Source: Streptomyces venezuelae (GTDB lineage: Bacteria > Actinomycetota > Actinomycetes > Streptomycetales > Streptomycetaceae). From it: a DNA stretch of 64,000 nt. The notes under the pieces are model-generated. The model was not told where the DNA came from and did no database searches. It saw only the letters and a list, made by a program, of their open reading frames with translations. Shown in pieces: positions 24,961-34,003 of the stretch (within the stretch, counting starts at the first letter, position 1; every line of letters starts with the position of its first letter). The position numbers and the translations under genes are program-made. The stretch is from assembly GCF_008642375.1 (NCBI RefSeq), contig NZ_CP029194.1, positions 7,930,501-7,994,500 of the forward strand. Reading direction: 5' to 3'.

Positions 24961-26694
24961 GTGTCGCAGCCCGCCCGACCCGGCGATCCGGGGTGGCGCC
25001 GTTGGGTACCTGGAGCGCCTGGGATCGCTGTCCTCGCCCGCTACGAGCGCTCCTGGCTGCGTGGCGACCTGCTGGCGGGCGTGACCGTCGTGGCGTATCT
25101 CGTGCCGCAGGTCATGGCATACGCGACCGTGGCGGGGCTGCCGCCTGTCGCAGGGCTGTGGGCGATTCTGCCCGCACTGGTGCTGTACGCCGTGCTCGGC
25201 TCGTCGCGGCTGTTGTCGGTCGGGCCGGAGTCGACGACCGCACTCATGACCGCCACCGTTGTCGCGCCGCTCGCAGCCGGGGACCCTGTGCGATATGCCG
25301 TACTGGCGGCCGCGCTGGCGGTCGCGGTCGGGCTGCTGTGCCTGGTGGCGTGCGCGGCCAGGCTCGGCTTCCTCGCCGATCTCCTCTCGCGGCCGGTCCT
25401 GGTCGGCTATCTCGCGGGTGTGGCGCTGATCATGATCGTGGATCAGCTGCCGAAGGTGACGGGCGTGAGCACCACCGGGTCGGGCTTCCTTCCGCAGCTG
25501 GTGTCCTTCGCGCAGAACCTGCCCGAGGCCCAGCCCGCCACCATCGCCCTCGCTGGCACCGCCCTCGTCCTCCTCGTCGCCCTTCCGCTCGTCCTCCGTG
25601 CGGTGCCTGGGCCGCTGGTGGTGGTCGGACTCGGAACCGTGGCCGTGGCGGCGTTCGGCCTGGACGAGCACGGCATCGCCGTGATCGGAGCGGTGCCGAC
25701 GGGACTGCCCCATCCGGCTCTGCCGGACTTCGACGAGCTGTCCCGGCTGATGGTTCCGGCGCTCGGGATCCTCCTCGTGGGCTACACGGATGTGATCCTC
25801 ACCGCGCGTGCCTTCGCCACCGGCGACGAGGTCGGGCGCCTGGACGCCAACCAGGAGCTGCTGGCCCTGGGCGCCGCGAATCTCGGCGCGGGCGTCCTGA
25901 GCGGGTTCCCGGTGAGCAGCAGTGCCAGCCGCACCGCGCTGGCGGACTCCACAGGCGCGCGAAGTCAGGTGTACTCCCTGACCGCCGGCGCGGTCGTTCT
26001 CGCCGTACTGCTGTTCCTCAGCCCGCTGCTGAGCCTCACTCCGGTTGCCGTGCTGGGCGCCCTGGTCATCTACGCCGCCGTCAAGATGATCGACCTGGCG
26101 GGATTTCGGCGGCTGGCCTCCTTTCGTCGCAGGGAACTCCTGCTGGCCGTCGGCTGCCTGTGCGGCGTGCTGTCCCTGGACATTCTGTACGGGGTGCTGG
26201 TGGCGGTCGGTCTGTCGGTGGCCGAGCTTCTGACGCGGGTGGCGCGCCCGCACGATGCCGTCCAGGGGCTGGTCCCGGGCGTGGCCGGCATGCACGACGT
26301 CGACGACTATCCGGAGGCTCGTACGATTCCCGGGCTGCTTGTCTATCGGTACGACTCGCCGCTGTTCTTCGCCAACGCGGAGAACTTCCGCCGCCGTGCA
26401 CTGGCCGCCGTCGCAGAGCAGCCTGGGCCGGTCCACTGGTTCGTGCTCAACACCGAGGCCAATGTGGAGGTGGACATCACCGCGCTGGACTCCGTCGACG
26501 AGCTGCGCCGCGAACTGTCCGCGCGCGGCATCGTGTTCGCGCTGGCACGTGTGAAGCAGGACCTGCTCGACGATCTCGACGCCTACGGGCTGGCCGAGTC
26601 CGTCGGCGACGATCTGATCTTTCCCACACTGCCCACGGCGGTGGCCGCGTACGAGGACTGGCACCGCGCCCGAGGAGACGCTTCTCCGGAGTAG
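24961..26694 (+). CDS. SulP-family inorganic anion transporter with STAS domain
   Basis: The 577-residue protein has the SulP membrane domain of about 11-12 spans, with the family motif VVAYLVPQVMAYATVAGLPPVAGLW near the N-terminus. A SSSASRTALADSTGARSQ segment precedes the last helices. The C-terminal STAS domain (about 435-560) contains GLLVYRYDSPLFFANAENF and WFVLNTEANVEVDITALDSVDELRREL. SulP carriers move sulfate, bicarbonate or other anions. GTG at 24961 follows GAGAGGAG. It opens the stress island; the M. tuberculosis Rv1739c SulP gene also lies next to the DosR-regulated narK2 locus, which fits the context, but this gene lacks a clear box of its own. Confidence 0.9.
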   Translation: MSQPARPGDPGWRRWVPGAPGIAVLARYERSWLRGDLLAGVTVVAYLVPQVMAYATVAGLPPVAGLWAILPALVLYAVLGSSRLLSVGPESTTALMTATVVAPLAAGDPVRYAVLAAALAVAVGLLCLVACAARLGFLADLLSRPVLVGYLAGVALIMIVDQLPKVTGVSTTGSGFLPQLVSFAQNLPEAQPATIALAGTALVLLVALPLVLRAVPGPLVVVGLGTVAVAAFGLDEHGIAVIGAVPTGLPHPALPDFDELSRLMVPALGILLVGYTDVILTARAFATGDEVGRLDANQELLALGAANLGAGVLSGFPVSSSASRTALADSTGARSQVYSLTAGAVVLAVLLFLSPLLSLTPVAVLGALVIYAAVKMIDLAGFRRLASFRRRELLLAVGCLCGVLSLDILYGVLVAVGLSVAELLTRVARPHDAVQGLVPGVAGMHDVDDYPEARTIPGLLVYRYDSPLFFANAENFRRRALAAVAEQPGPVHWFVLNTEANVEVDITALDSVDELRRELSARGIVFALARVKQDLLDDLDAYGLAESVGDDLIFPTLPTAVAAYEDWHRARGDASPE

Positions 26695-26749
26695 GAGTCG
26701 CCGCCGTTCAGCCGGTTGCTGCGCAGCGCAGTGAGGCTCGCGCGGCCCT

Positions 26750-29686
26750 TCATTCGGTGACGCGGACCGCGAGTGCCGGGCGGATGGCGGCGGCACGGCG
26801 GGCAGGCCCGATCGTGGCGAGGAGCGACGCGGCGAAGGTGGCTGCGGCCAGGGCGCAGATGCTGGCCCATTCGACCGGGAAACCTCCTTCGAGGCCCTCG
26901 AACGCGGCGCTGTTGCTGTACATCAGCCAGGTGGTGAGCACGCCGAGGAGGGATCCGAGGACGATTCCCTCCAGGGCGATGAAGGCGCTCTCCCAGAGGA
27001 ACGACCGCTGGACGGTCCGTGCCCGGAAGCCCAGGGCCCGCAGGATTCCGATGGTGCGGCGGCGTTCGCGTACGGCTCGGACCATGACGACGCCGAGGCC
27101 GGTGATGCCCACACCGAGGCCCAGGGCGAGGAAGCCCTGCATGAGACGGAAGAAGGCGGTGCTGGAGTCGAACTGTCGGCGGATGTCCGACTCTATGGGT
27201 GTGGCGACCAGGCTGGACGAGAGTTGCTCGCCCTGAAGTCGGGTCGCCAGGGCGTCGGGGGACGTTCCGGGGTCGGTTCTCACCAGTGCGGAGGCGTTCT
27301 GTGCCTGGGCGCCGAAGAGCTCGCGCGTCGCCTGCTCGCTCAGCACCACGGGGTAGGTGGTCGAACTGGCGCCGGTGCCGGGGTAGAAGACGAGTCCGTT
27401 GCTGAGTACGCCGGCGATGACCTTCTGTTCGCTGCGGCCCGTTCTGGGGTCCGTCAGGGTGAGGCTGTCCCCGGGGTCGTAGTAGTCGCCGGCCGGGCCG
27501 CCGGTACTGCCGAAGAAGCCGTCCAGCACGACGTAGCGGGGGTCGGAGGCGAGGGCCTGCCATACGGCGGCGTCGTTGTTCAGGCCGGGCAGGCGTTCCC
27601 GGAACGTGATGCCGGTGATCGCTTCGTCGGGCACGCCGACGACGGCGGCGTCCAGCGGCCGAGGGCTGCGGTGTCCCGGGTCGGTGGCCCGCCCCGTGGC
27701 GTTGAGCAGCGGCGTGACGGCGGCGATCCCGGCGGCCGACGGGCCACTGCGGAGTTCGGGGACGAGGCGGTCGCCGGCGACCTGTGGGTTGTAGTCCAGG
27801 CGCAGGGAGTATCCGGCGGTGGCATCGGCGACGACTCCGTCGACCCCGGCACGGATGATGCCCGAGATCTCCGTCAGGAGCACGAGGACGAACACGATGA
27901 GGGTGTACATCACCAGCGTCGCGCCGGTCCTGAACCGCTTGGCCAGCGGATACGCGACCGCGAGCCGCGCCGCCAGGCCGCCCTCTGTCGGGCGCTGGAG
28001 GAGCCGTCGTACGGGGCGCAGCAGGATCTTCTGGTTGTTGCTGACGAGCACCACGGCGGAGAAGGCGGCCAGGGCGCCCTGGATGACGTACACGGACATC
28101 GAGGGGGTGTCGAAGATCCGGGGGCGGATGACAGGTGCCAGGAGCGTCCAGGCGAGGACGACTCCCGCGACCAGGGTGGTGGCCGTGTGACGAGGGAGGA
28201 CACGCAGCAAGGCAGGAGTGGCGAAGGCGAGCGCGAGTGCCGGCATGAGGTAGGTCGCGTCGGGCTGGCTGCGCGCCACGGCCGGGACGGCCACCAGCGC
28301 GCACAGGACGGCCAGGGCCGTGGAGATCGCGAGGAGACGGCGGCGTGGGCCCCGGCCGGGCGTGGCGGGGAGGTCGCGGATCGCGGCGATGATGTTGAAC
28401 CTGCTGATGCGCACACTTGTCGCCAGGATGGCCGCGAAGGCGATGAGCAGCCCCATGGCCAGTCCGTTGAGGACGCTGGTGGGAGTGATGGCGAACGCGA
28501 TGCGGAGGCTGCTTCCGCCGACCGACCAGCCCTGGAAGATCTGCGCCGCCACCACGGCGACGCCCCAGCCGACGGCGACCCCGAGCGCCACTCCCGGCAG
28601 CGCGGACAACAGCGCGTAGGCGGCCCCTTCGAGAGTGAACGACCCGACGAGCCGCGAGCGCTTCATCCCCACTGCCCGCACCATGCCCATCTGGGACTTC
28701 CGCTCCTCGCCGAGCATCACGAAGATGTTCACCAGGAGCAGGGCGCCCGCGATGATGCTGAAACTGCCGATCATGAGGAACAGGGCTCCGAGGGAGTCAC
28801 CGGCCTGCTTGGCGTCGCGCAGGACCGTCTGCTTCGGCGTCTCGACCGCCGTCTGCCCGGCGAGCGGGCCCAGGGCCTTCCGGATGTCGGTGGTCACCCG
28901 GTCGGTCAGGGCTTCGCCGCTTTCGACGCCGCCGCGGTTGGACACGAAGGTGACCGAGCGCGGCTCCGCACCGGCGGCCCGGGCGGCGGAATCCAGGGCC
29001 CCCGGTGGCAGGAACACGTCGCGGTTCAACCTGCCGCCCAGGCCCACGCCGGCCAGACCCTGCTCCGGCACGACACGCTCGACCCTGTACGTCTGCGGTG
29101 TCCCGAACAGGTACACCGTGACCGGATCCCCGGCTCCCACGCTCAGGGACTGGGCCAGCGGCTCGTTGACCACGACCTGGCCGGGCTTCGGGTTCGGCCC
29201 GCCGAGACCGGAGTCTCCCCCCGGTGCGCCGAAGCGTGCGGCCTTGTCGAAGTCCATCTGCCAGGCCAGTACGCGCGGCTCCGCCGCCGTACGGTCGTCG
29301 GCGGTGCTGACGGCCGATGCCTGGGTGGCCTGGGCGTTCAGGACTCCGTCGACGTCGGGATCGTCCGCCAGAGCGGCCAGCCGTTCGGTGACGGCGCGCC
29401 CGGTCGGCCCGGGGGGTGCGACGACGCGCTCGTCCACCGGTCCCAGGGTGCGGTACGCCTCCTGGCGTACGGAGAAGTTCAAGGTGTCGCCGACGACCAG
29501 GGCCCCGATGACGATGGCCGTGCCGAGCATCGACCCGCCGATCACCAGCGCTGCCTCGGTGCGTCGGCGGGCGACCTGCCGGAAGGCCAGCCGCCGTGAC
29601 ACCGGCTGCCGGACGGCGACCACCACCAGGGCCGCGAGGGCGAGCGCGAGGGCGGTGAGCAGTGGGATGAGGAGGTTCGGGTACAT
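26750..29686 (-). CDS. FtsX/MacB-type ABC transporter permease
   Basis: The 978-residue membrane protein has two FtsX-type domains. An N-terminal helix precedes a large extracytoplasmic domain (about 60-290). Helices at about 305-440 contain SFSIIAGALLLVNIFVMLGEERKSQMGMVRAVGMKR. A central helical block is followed by a second outer domain, and the final FtsX unit (about 840-975) contains RAVRERRRTIGILRALGFRARTVQ. Such permeases act mechanically in lipoprotein or envelope processes rather than channel transport. The ATG lies two bases after the stop of the ATPase gene, so they form one operon. Confidence 0.9.
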   Translation of the reverse strand: MYPNLLIPLLTALALALAALVVVAVRQPVSRRLAFRQVARRRTEAALVIGGSMLGTAIVIGALVVGDTLNFSVRQEAYRTLGPVDERVVAPPGPTGRAVTERLAALADDPDVDGVLNAQATQASAVSTADDRTAAEPRVLAWQMDFDKAARFGAPGGDSGLGGPNPKPGQVVVNEPLAQSLSVGAGDPVTVYLFGTPQTYRVERVVPEQGLAGVGLGGRLNRDVFLPPGALDSAARAAGAEPRSVTFVSNRGGVESGEALTDRVTTDIRKALGPLAGQTAVETPKQTVLRDAKQAGDSLGALFLMIGSFSIIAGALLLVNIFVMLGEERKSQMGMVRAVGMKRSRLVGSFTLEGAAYALLSALPGVALGVAVGWGVAVVAAQIFQGWSVGGSSLRIAFAITPTSVLNGLAMGLLIAFAAILATSVRISRFNIIAAIRDLPATPGRGPRRRLLAISTALAVLCALVAVPAVARSQPDATYLMPALALAFATPALLRVLPRHTATTLVAGVVLAWTLLAPVIRPRIFDTPSMSVYVIQGALAAFSAVVLVSNNQKILLRPVRRLLQRPTEGGLAARLAVAYPLAKRFRTGATLVMYTLIVFVLVLLTEISGIIRAGVDGVVADATAGYSLRLDYNPQVAGDRLVPELRSGPSAAGIAAVTPLLNATGRATDPGHRSPRPLDAAVVGVPDEAITGITFRERLPGLNNDAAVWQALASDPRYVVLDGFFGSTGGPAGDYYDPGDSLTLTDPRTGRSEQKVIAGVLSNGLVFYPGTGASSTTYPVVLSEQATRELFGAQAQNASALVRTDPGTSPDALATRLQGEQLSSSLVATPIESDIRRQFDSSTAFFRLMQGFLALGLGVGITGLGVVMVRAVRERRRTIGILRALGFRARTVQRSFLWESAFIALEGIVLGSLLGVLTTWLMYSNSAAFEGLEGGFPVEWASICALAAATFAASLLATIGPARRAAAIRPALAVRVTE

Positions 29687-29688
29687 GG

Positions 29689-30435
29689 TCAGCCCATGGG
29701 GATGTCGCGGACCGTGGCCGGGGCGGTGACTGTCTGGCGGACGTCGTCGACCAGCTGCCCGTCGCGCATCCGGATCAGTCGGGGCACGCGGGCGCCGATG
29801 GCGCTGTCATGCGTGACCAGGACGATCGTCTGGCCCTCGTCCCGGTTGAGCTCGCACAGCAGGTCCATGACCTGGTCGGCCATCGCGCTGTCGAGGTTGC
29901 CGGTGGGTTCGTCCGCCCACACGATGGCGGGCCGCCCGGCCAGGGCGCGGGCGATGGTCACCCGCTGCTGTTCACCGCCGGACATCTCGCTCGGCCGGTG
30001 CTCGACCCGGTGGCCGAGGCCCACCCGGTCGAGCATCTCCAGAGCCCTGCGACGCGCTTCACGCGGCCGCGTGCCCACGAGCAACAGGGGAAGTTCGACG
30101 TTCTCCACCGCGGAGAAGACCGGTATGAGGTTGAACGCCTGGAAGACGAACCCCATGGTGTGGGCCCGGTGCTCCGTTCGCGCCGCGTCCGACATGGCGA
30201 ACAGGTCGTGGCCGTCGACCTCCACCCGGCCGGCGTCGATGTCGTCGAGCCCGGACAGACAGTTCAGGAGCGTGGTCTTTCCGGAGCCGGACGGACCCAT
30301 GACCGCCACCATCTCCCCGTGGCGCACGAGGAGATCCAGGTCGATCAGGGCGGTGACCTCGACGGAGCCCGTCCGGTAGATCTTGCGTACCCCGCTGGCG
30401 ACGAGGAGTGCGCGGTCGGCGTTCATGTCTTCCAT
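29689..30435 (-). CDS. ABC transporter ATPase (LolD/MacB type)
   Basis: The 248-residue ATPase has Walker A GPSGSGKT (about 47-54), Q-loop VFQAFNLIPVFSAVENV, signature MSGGEQQRVTIARAL and Walker B IVWADEPTGNLDS, the MacB/LolD subgroup pattern. It pairs with the FtsX permease downstream. ATG at 30433-30435 has GGAAG in front; ATG at 30424-30426 is an alternative. A DosR-like palindrome lies 50 bp upstream, so the operon may be induced with the island. Confidence 0.92.
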   Translation of the reverse strand: MEDMNADRALLVASGVRKIYRTGSVEVTALIDLDLLVRHGEMVAVMGPSGSGKTTLLNCLSGLDDIDAGRVEVDGHDLFAMSDAARTEHRAHTMGFVFQAFNLIPVFSAVENVELPLLLVGTRPREARRRALEMLDRVGLGHRVEHRPSEMSGGEQQRVTIARALAGRPAIVWADEPTGNLDSAMADQVMDLLCELNRDEGQTIVLVTHDSAIGARVPRLIRMRDGQLVDDVRQTVTAPATVRDIPMG

Positions 30436-30484
30436 ACCAGCTTCCGGAGAGAACCGGCGGCTACGGCCACCCAGGCCCCGAACC

Positions 30485-30498
30485 GGGCCGAACGGCCC
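30485..30498. promoter_or_regulatory. DosR-like palindrome upstream of the ABC operon
   Basis: GGGCCGAACGGCCC is a perfect 6-bp inverted repeat around AA, identical to the site at 51379-51392. It lies 50 bp before the ATPase start in a 111-bp gap between co-directional genes. Confidence 0.6.
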
Positions 30499-30546
30499 AA
30501 TCGCCGGGCAACCGGGAGGCCTGCACGGGTGGTCTCGCAGCCGCGA

Positions 30547-31761
30547 TCAGACGTCCGCGGTCGCCCGGGCGCGTCGCCGGACAGTGGTGGCGGCCAGGGT
30601 GCCCGCGCCGGTCGCGGTGACGGCGAGGAGGACGAATCCCCACGTGTAGTCGTGCGCGACGCTGTCCACCAATCCCATCACGAGCGGCGGGAAGAAGCCT
30701 CCGAGACCGCCCGCCGCCCCGACCACGCCCGTCACCGAGCCGACCCGCTCGGCCGGCACCAGACGTGCGACGAGCGCGAAGACCGCCCCGGACCCGGCAC
30801 CCAGGCCCGCTGCCATGCCGTGGAAGGCCGCCGTTCCCACGGGGACCAGGTCCGCTTCGAACGCCGCGACCAGAGCGCACACCGAAACGAGCCCGAACGA
30901 AACCGTCAGCACGGGCACCGGGTGGATACGGTCCGACAGCCAACCCCCCACCGGCCGCATCGCCACGGCGAGGACGACGAATCCCGCAGTCCGCAGTGCC
31001 GCGTCGGAGCGCCCCAGCTCGTAGGCCCTGGTGAGGTAGGTGGGCAGGTAGACGCTGAACGCGACGAATCCGCCGAACGAGACGGCATACAGGAACGCCA
31101 GCTGCCAGGTGGCCGGTGTACGCACGGCCAGGGCTGTGCGCGAGAACAGCGACCCTGACGTCGTCGCGCGCCCCGGCCTGTCGCGGAGCAGGAACCAGGC
31201 CGCCGCGGCGTACACGGCGAGGCAGGTGGCCACGAGATCGAAGGGGAAGGCCCGTCCGACGGCGTCGGCGAGCTGGACGGTGGTGAACGCCGACAGGGCG
31301 GTACCGCCGGTGCCGATCCCGAAGATTCCGAGGGCGACACCCCGCCGTGCGGGCGGGTACCAGGCGTTGACGAAGGGGACGCCGACGGCGAAGGCTGTTC
31401 CTCCGAGCCCGAGGAGGAAGCCACCCGTGAGCACCTCGGCCAACGAGTCGGCCAGGTGACCCAGGTACAGCACGGGGAGGATCGTCAGGGCCGCGACGAG
31501 GGGGAACACCCGGCGTGCCCCCCAGCGGTCCGTCAGTGCTCCCGCCGGGATCCGGCCGAGCGCGCCGACCACCACCGGCACGGCGACCACCAGCGACTGC
31601 TCGAAGGAGCTGAGGCCGAGATCGTCCCGGAGCCGTGGGCCGAGGGGGGCCAGCAGCGCCCACGCCCAGAAGCAGAGCGCGAACCCGACGGTGGCGAGGA
31701 GAAGCATCTGCCACGGGCGCGGCGCATCCGCGAGCGGTCGGATCCCCGAGTTCCGCACCAT
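30547..31761 (-). CDS. NarK-family nitrate/nitrite transporter (MFS)
   Basis: The 404-residue protein has 12 predicted membrane spans. The NNP-family features are the TM1-2 region FALCFWAWALLAPLGPRLRDDLGLSS and the arginine in GALGRIPAGALTDRWGARR that binds nitrate. A second Arg lies in AVAMRPVGGWLSDR. The nitrate-signature region GLGAGSGAVFALV is in the C-terminal half. It may import nitrate or exchange nitrite. The ATG has GGGAGG five bases upstream. DosR-regulated narK2 is the mycobacterial parallel. No nitrate reductase lies in the window. Confidence 0.85.
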   Translation of the reverse strand: MVRNSGIRPLADAPRPWQMLLLATVGFALCFWAWALLAPLGPRLRDDLGLSSFEQSLVVAVPVVVGALGRIPAGALTDRWGARRVFPLVAALTILPVLYLGHLADSLAEVLTGGFLLGLGGTAFAVGVPFVNAWYPPARRGVALGIFGIGTGGTALSAFTTVQLADAVGRAFPFDLVATCLAVYAAAAWFLLRDRPGRATTSGSLFSRTALAVRTPATWQLAFLYAVSFGGFVAFSVYLPTYLTRAYELGRSDAALRTAGFVVLAVAMRPVGGWLSDRIHPVPVLTVSFGLVSVCALVAAFEADLVPVGTAAFHGMAAGLGAGSGAVFALVARLVPAERVGSVTGVVGAAGGLGGFFPPLVMGLVDSVAHDYTWGFVLLAVTATGAGTLAATTVRRRARATADV

Positions 31762-31863
31762 GGTGGCCTCCCGGCGGTGATCCTCATGGGCCGTAGGAGC
31801 CCTGCTGCTCCCAGCCTCCGGCCGTCGGGATTCCGGCTCCCAGGGGCCGCTTGTTCCTTTACG

Positions 31864-31899
31864 TGCCCGTCCGGCCCCCTGCCAGGGGCCGGACGGCCC
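31864..31899. promoter_or_regulatory. Paired DosR-like sites in a long inverted repeat
   Basis: GGGCCGGACGGCCC (31886-31899) and a reverse copy GGGCCGGACGGGCA (31864-31877) face each other with centres 22 bp apart, about two helical turns. Together they form a perfect 12-bp inverted repeat, CCGTCCGGCCCC (31867-31878) and GGGGCCGGACGG (31885-31896), with a 6-base loop. The pair lies in the 230-bp divergent promoter between narK-like and SHOCT/formate dehydrogenase genes. Confidence 0.6.
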
Positions 31900-31991
31900 T
31901 GTGCCGGGCCTTCCGGGCGGTGCACGGTGGTGGCGGACAGACCGGAGGCAGGGGCGTCCGGTTCCTGCCGGCCCGGCCGTCGGGAGGGTGA

Positions 31992-32255
31992 GTGGCGATG
32001 ATGTTCTGGTACGGCGACGGCATGAACGGATGGGGCTGGTTCGCCATGTCAGCCGGGATGGTGCTGTTCTGGGGCCTGCTCATCACCATCGCGGTGATGC
32101 TCCTCCGCACCATGGGCCGTCCTTCGGAACGGCCGTCGGGGTCTCGGCCCGCCACGTCGGCCGAGCAGATCCTGGGCGAGCGACTGGCGCGTGGCGAGAT
32201 CGACGAGGAGGAGTACCGCCGGCGCCTGACCGCCCTGCGCAGTGCGGAACCGTGA
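31992..32255 (+). CDS. SHOCT-domain small membrane protein
   Basis: The approximately 87-residue protein has one membrane helix (MSAGMVLFWGLLITIAVMLLR split across the span) and a C-terminal SHOCT motif, AEQILGERLARGEIDEEEYRRRLTAL. SHOCT modules are short oligomerisation or tethering helices. The start is ambiguous: GTG 31992, ATG 31998 or ATG 32001, with GGGAGG at 31982-31987. It lies directly before the formate dehydrogenase genes, its TGA overlapping a possible GTG start of the next gene, and it faces the narK-like gene across the paired palindromes. Confidence 0.75.
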   Translation: MAMMFWYGDGMNGWGWFAMSAGMVLFWGLLITIAVMLLRTMGRPSERPSGSRPATSAEQILGERLARGEIDEEEYRRRLTALRSAEP

Positions 32256-32308
32256 ACCCCGTGACCGGCCGGGGTGCGGGCGTGGGCGCGGCCGGTCACC
32301 CTGGAAGA

Positions 32309-34003
32309 ATGACCGGCCGGACGCCCGGGGAGCCGGGCCGACGCCCAGATGCGCTCCGTGAGCTGACCGCACGGCACGGAGGGCGCGGGGGGCTGTTGCC
32401 GACCGCGCTGGAGCGTGCAAGGGCGGGTACCGCGGAAGAGCCGGGGGCCTGGGCGCCCCAGGTCGCGGCGGCAGCAGGACTGCCGGCCGCCGCAGGTCTC
32501 GGCCCCGCCACCTTCTTCGCCGATCTCGCCGCCCGACGCGGCGAGCGCCATGTCCGGGTCTGCACCGCTACGGCGTGCTTCGCCTCGCGGGGTGGACAGC
32601 ACCTGGCGGAGGTCGAACGGGCACTCGGAGTGGTGGCGGGCACGGGCGACGAAACGGGTTCGACCTCGCTGCAGACCGTGCACTGCCTCGGCTACTGCTA
32701 CGCGGGCCCGGCGGCCCTCGACGGCACCCTCCCTCGCACGGGCCCGGACCTGGCCGAACAACTCGGCGGGCGGACCGAGCCGCGCGCGCCCGCCATCCCC
32801 GCGGCCGACACCACGGGGGCTCCCATCCTGCTCGCCGGCATCGTGGGAGGGCAGTCCGCCTGGGACGAGTGGCACGAGGCGGTGGCCGGGCTGCGGCCCG
32901 AGGAGGTGCGGGAGGAGATCACCGTCTCGGGACTGCGTGGGCGAGGAGGCGCCGGCTTCCCGGTTGCCGAGAAGTGGGCCGCGGTGGCGGGAATGCCGGA
33001 GGTGGTCGTCGTCGCCAACGGGGACGAGGGCGACCCGGGGTCGTACGCCGACCGGCTGCTCATGGAGGAGGACCCCGAGCGCGTCCTCACGGGGCTCGCC
33101 CTGGCCTGCTTCGCCTGCGGAGCCCGGCGCGGGATCGTCCTGGTGCGCTCCGAGTATCCGAGAGCCATGGCCCGGCTCCGCAGGGCGGTGGAGCGTGCGA
33201 CGGAGTCCGGCGATCTGGCCCGTTCGGTCGAGACGGCCGGGCCGCGGCCGTTCGTCGAGATCGTCGAGGGAGCCGGTTCCTATGTCGCCGGCGAGGAGAC
33301 CGCCCTCATCGCCCGCCTCGAAGGCGCTCGCGGCTGTGCCCGCCCAAGACCCCCCTACCCCACGGACCACGGTCTGTGGGACACACCGACGGTGGTCAAC
33401 AACGTGGAGACGCTGGCGGCCGTGCCCTGGATCGTGCGCCACAGCGGCACGGCCTACGCCCGACGTGGCGTAGGCGAAGAGACAGGCACCAAGCTGGTCT
33501 GCCTGTCCGAGCGGTTCGCTCGGCCCGGAGCCTACGAGGTCGAGCTCGGTACCCCCGTGGACGAGATCGTCACCCGGTTCGGCGGCGGCCTCAAGGACGG
33601 CCGCGAGCTCGTCGCCCTCCAGATCGGCGGGCCCCTGGGCGGCTTCCTCGCCGGGACCGCGCTCGACGTCCCCCTCACCACGGCAGCGCTCGCCGAGCAT
33701 GGTGCCGCCCTCGGTCACGCCGGCATGGTCGCCTTCGATGCCGCAACCGATCCGTACGAACTCCTTCGCCACATATGGGAGTTCGCTGCGGACGAGAGCT
33801 GTGGAGCCTGCTCGCCCTGCCGGATCGGCACCCGGCGAGGGCGTGAACTCGCACAGGGCCGGGCCGGGCCGGGGGAGTCCTACGAAGGACTGGCACGGCT
33901 GATGAGCGAGGCGAGCCTCTGCGCGTTCGGCCGCCGTGTGCCCGCAGCCGTCCGCAGCCTGGCCCGCGCCTACGGGCCGGCCCTGGAAGGATGGGACCGA
34001 TGA
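32309..34003 (+). CDS. NAD-dependent formate dehydrogenase beta subunit, NuoE-NuoF fusion type
   Basis: The approximately 564-residue protein joins a NuoE-like [2Fe-2S] thioredoxin fold (Cx4C in CTATAC and Cx3C in CLGYC, about 80-140) to a NuoF-like flavoprotein. NuoF features are GRGGAGFPVAEKW (NADH/FMN), NGDEGDPGSYADRLLMEEDP and the 4Fe-4S motif ESCGACSPCRIGT with a later Cys in SLCAFG. It passes electrons from the molybdenum subunit to NAD+. ATG 32309 is used; GTG 32252, which overlaps the SHOCT stop, is possible. It overlaps the alpha subunit gene as ATGA. No separate gamma subunit is needed because that domain is fused. Confidence 0.87.
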   Translation: MTGRTPGEPGRRPDALRELTARHGGRGGLLPTALERARAGTAEEPGAWAPQVAAAAGLPAAAGLGPATFFADLAARRGERHVRVCTATACFASRGGQHLAEVERALGVVAGTGDETGSTSLQTVHCLGYCYAGPAALDGTLPRTGPDLAEQLGGRTEPRAPAIPAADTTGAPILLAGIVGGQSAWDEWHEAVAGLRPEEVREEITVSGLRGRGGAGFPVAEKWAAVAGMPEVVVVANGDEGDPGSYADRLLMEEDPERVLTGLALACFACGARRGIVLVRSEYPRAMARLRRAVERATESGDLARSVETAGPRPFVEIVEGAGSYVAGEETALIARLEGARGCARPRPPYPTDHGLWDTPTVVNNVETLAAVPWIVRHSGTAYARRGVGEETGTKLVCLSERFARPGAYEVELGTPVDEIVTRFGGGLKDGRELVALQIGGPLGGFLAGTALDVPLTTAALAEHGAALGHAGMVAFDAATDPYELLRHIWEFAADESCGACSPCRIGTRRGRELAQGRAGPGESYEGLARLMSEASLCAFGRRVPAAVRSLARAYGPALEGWDR

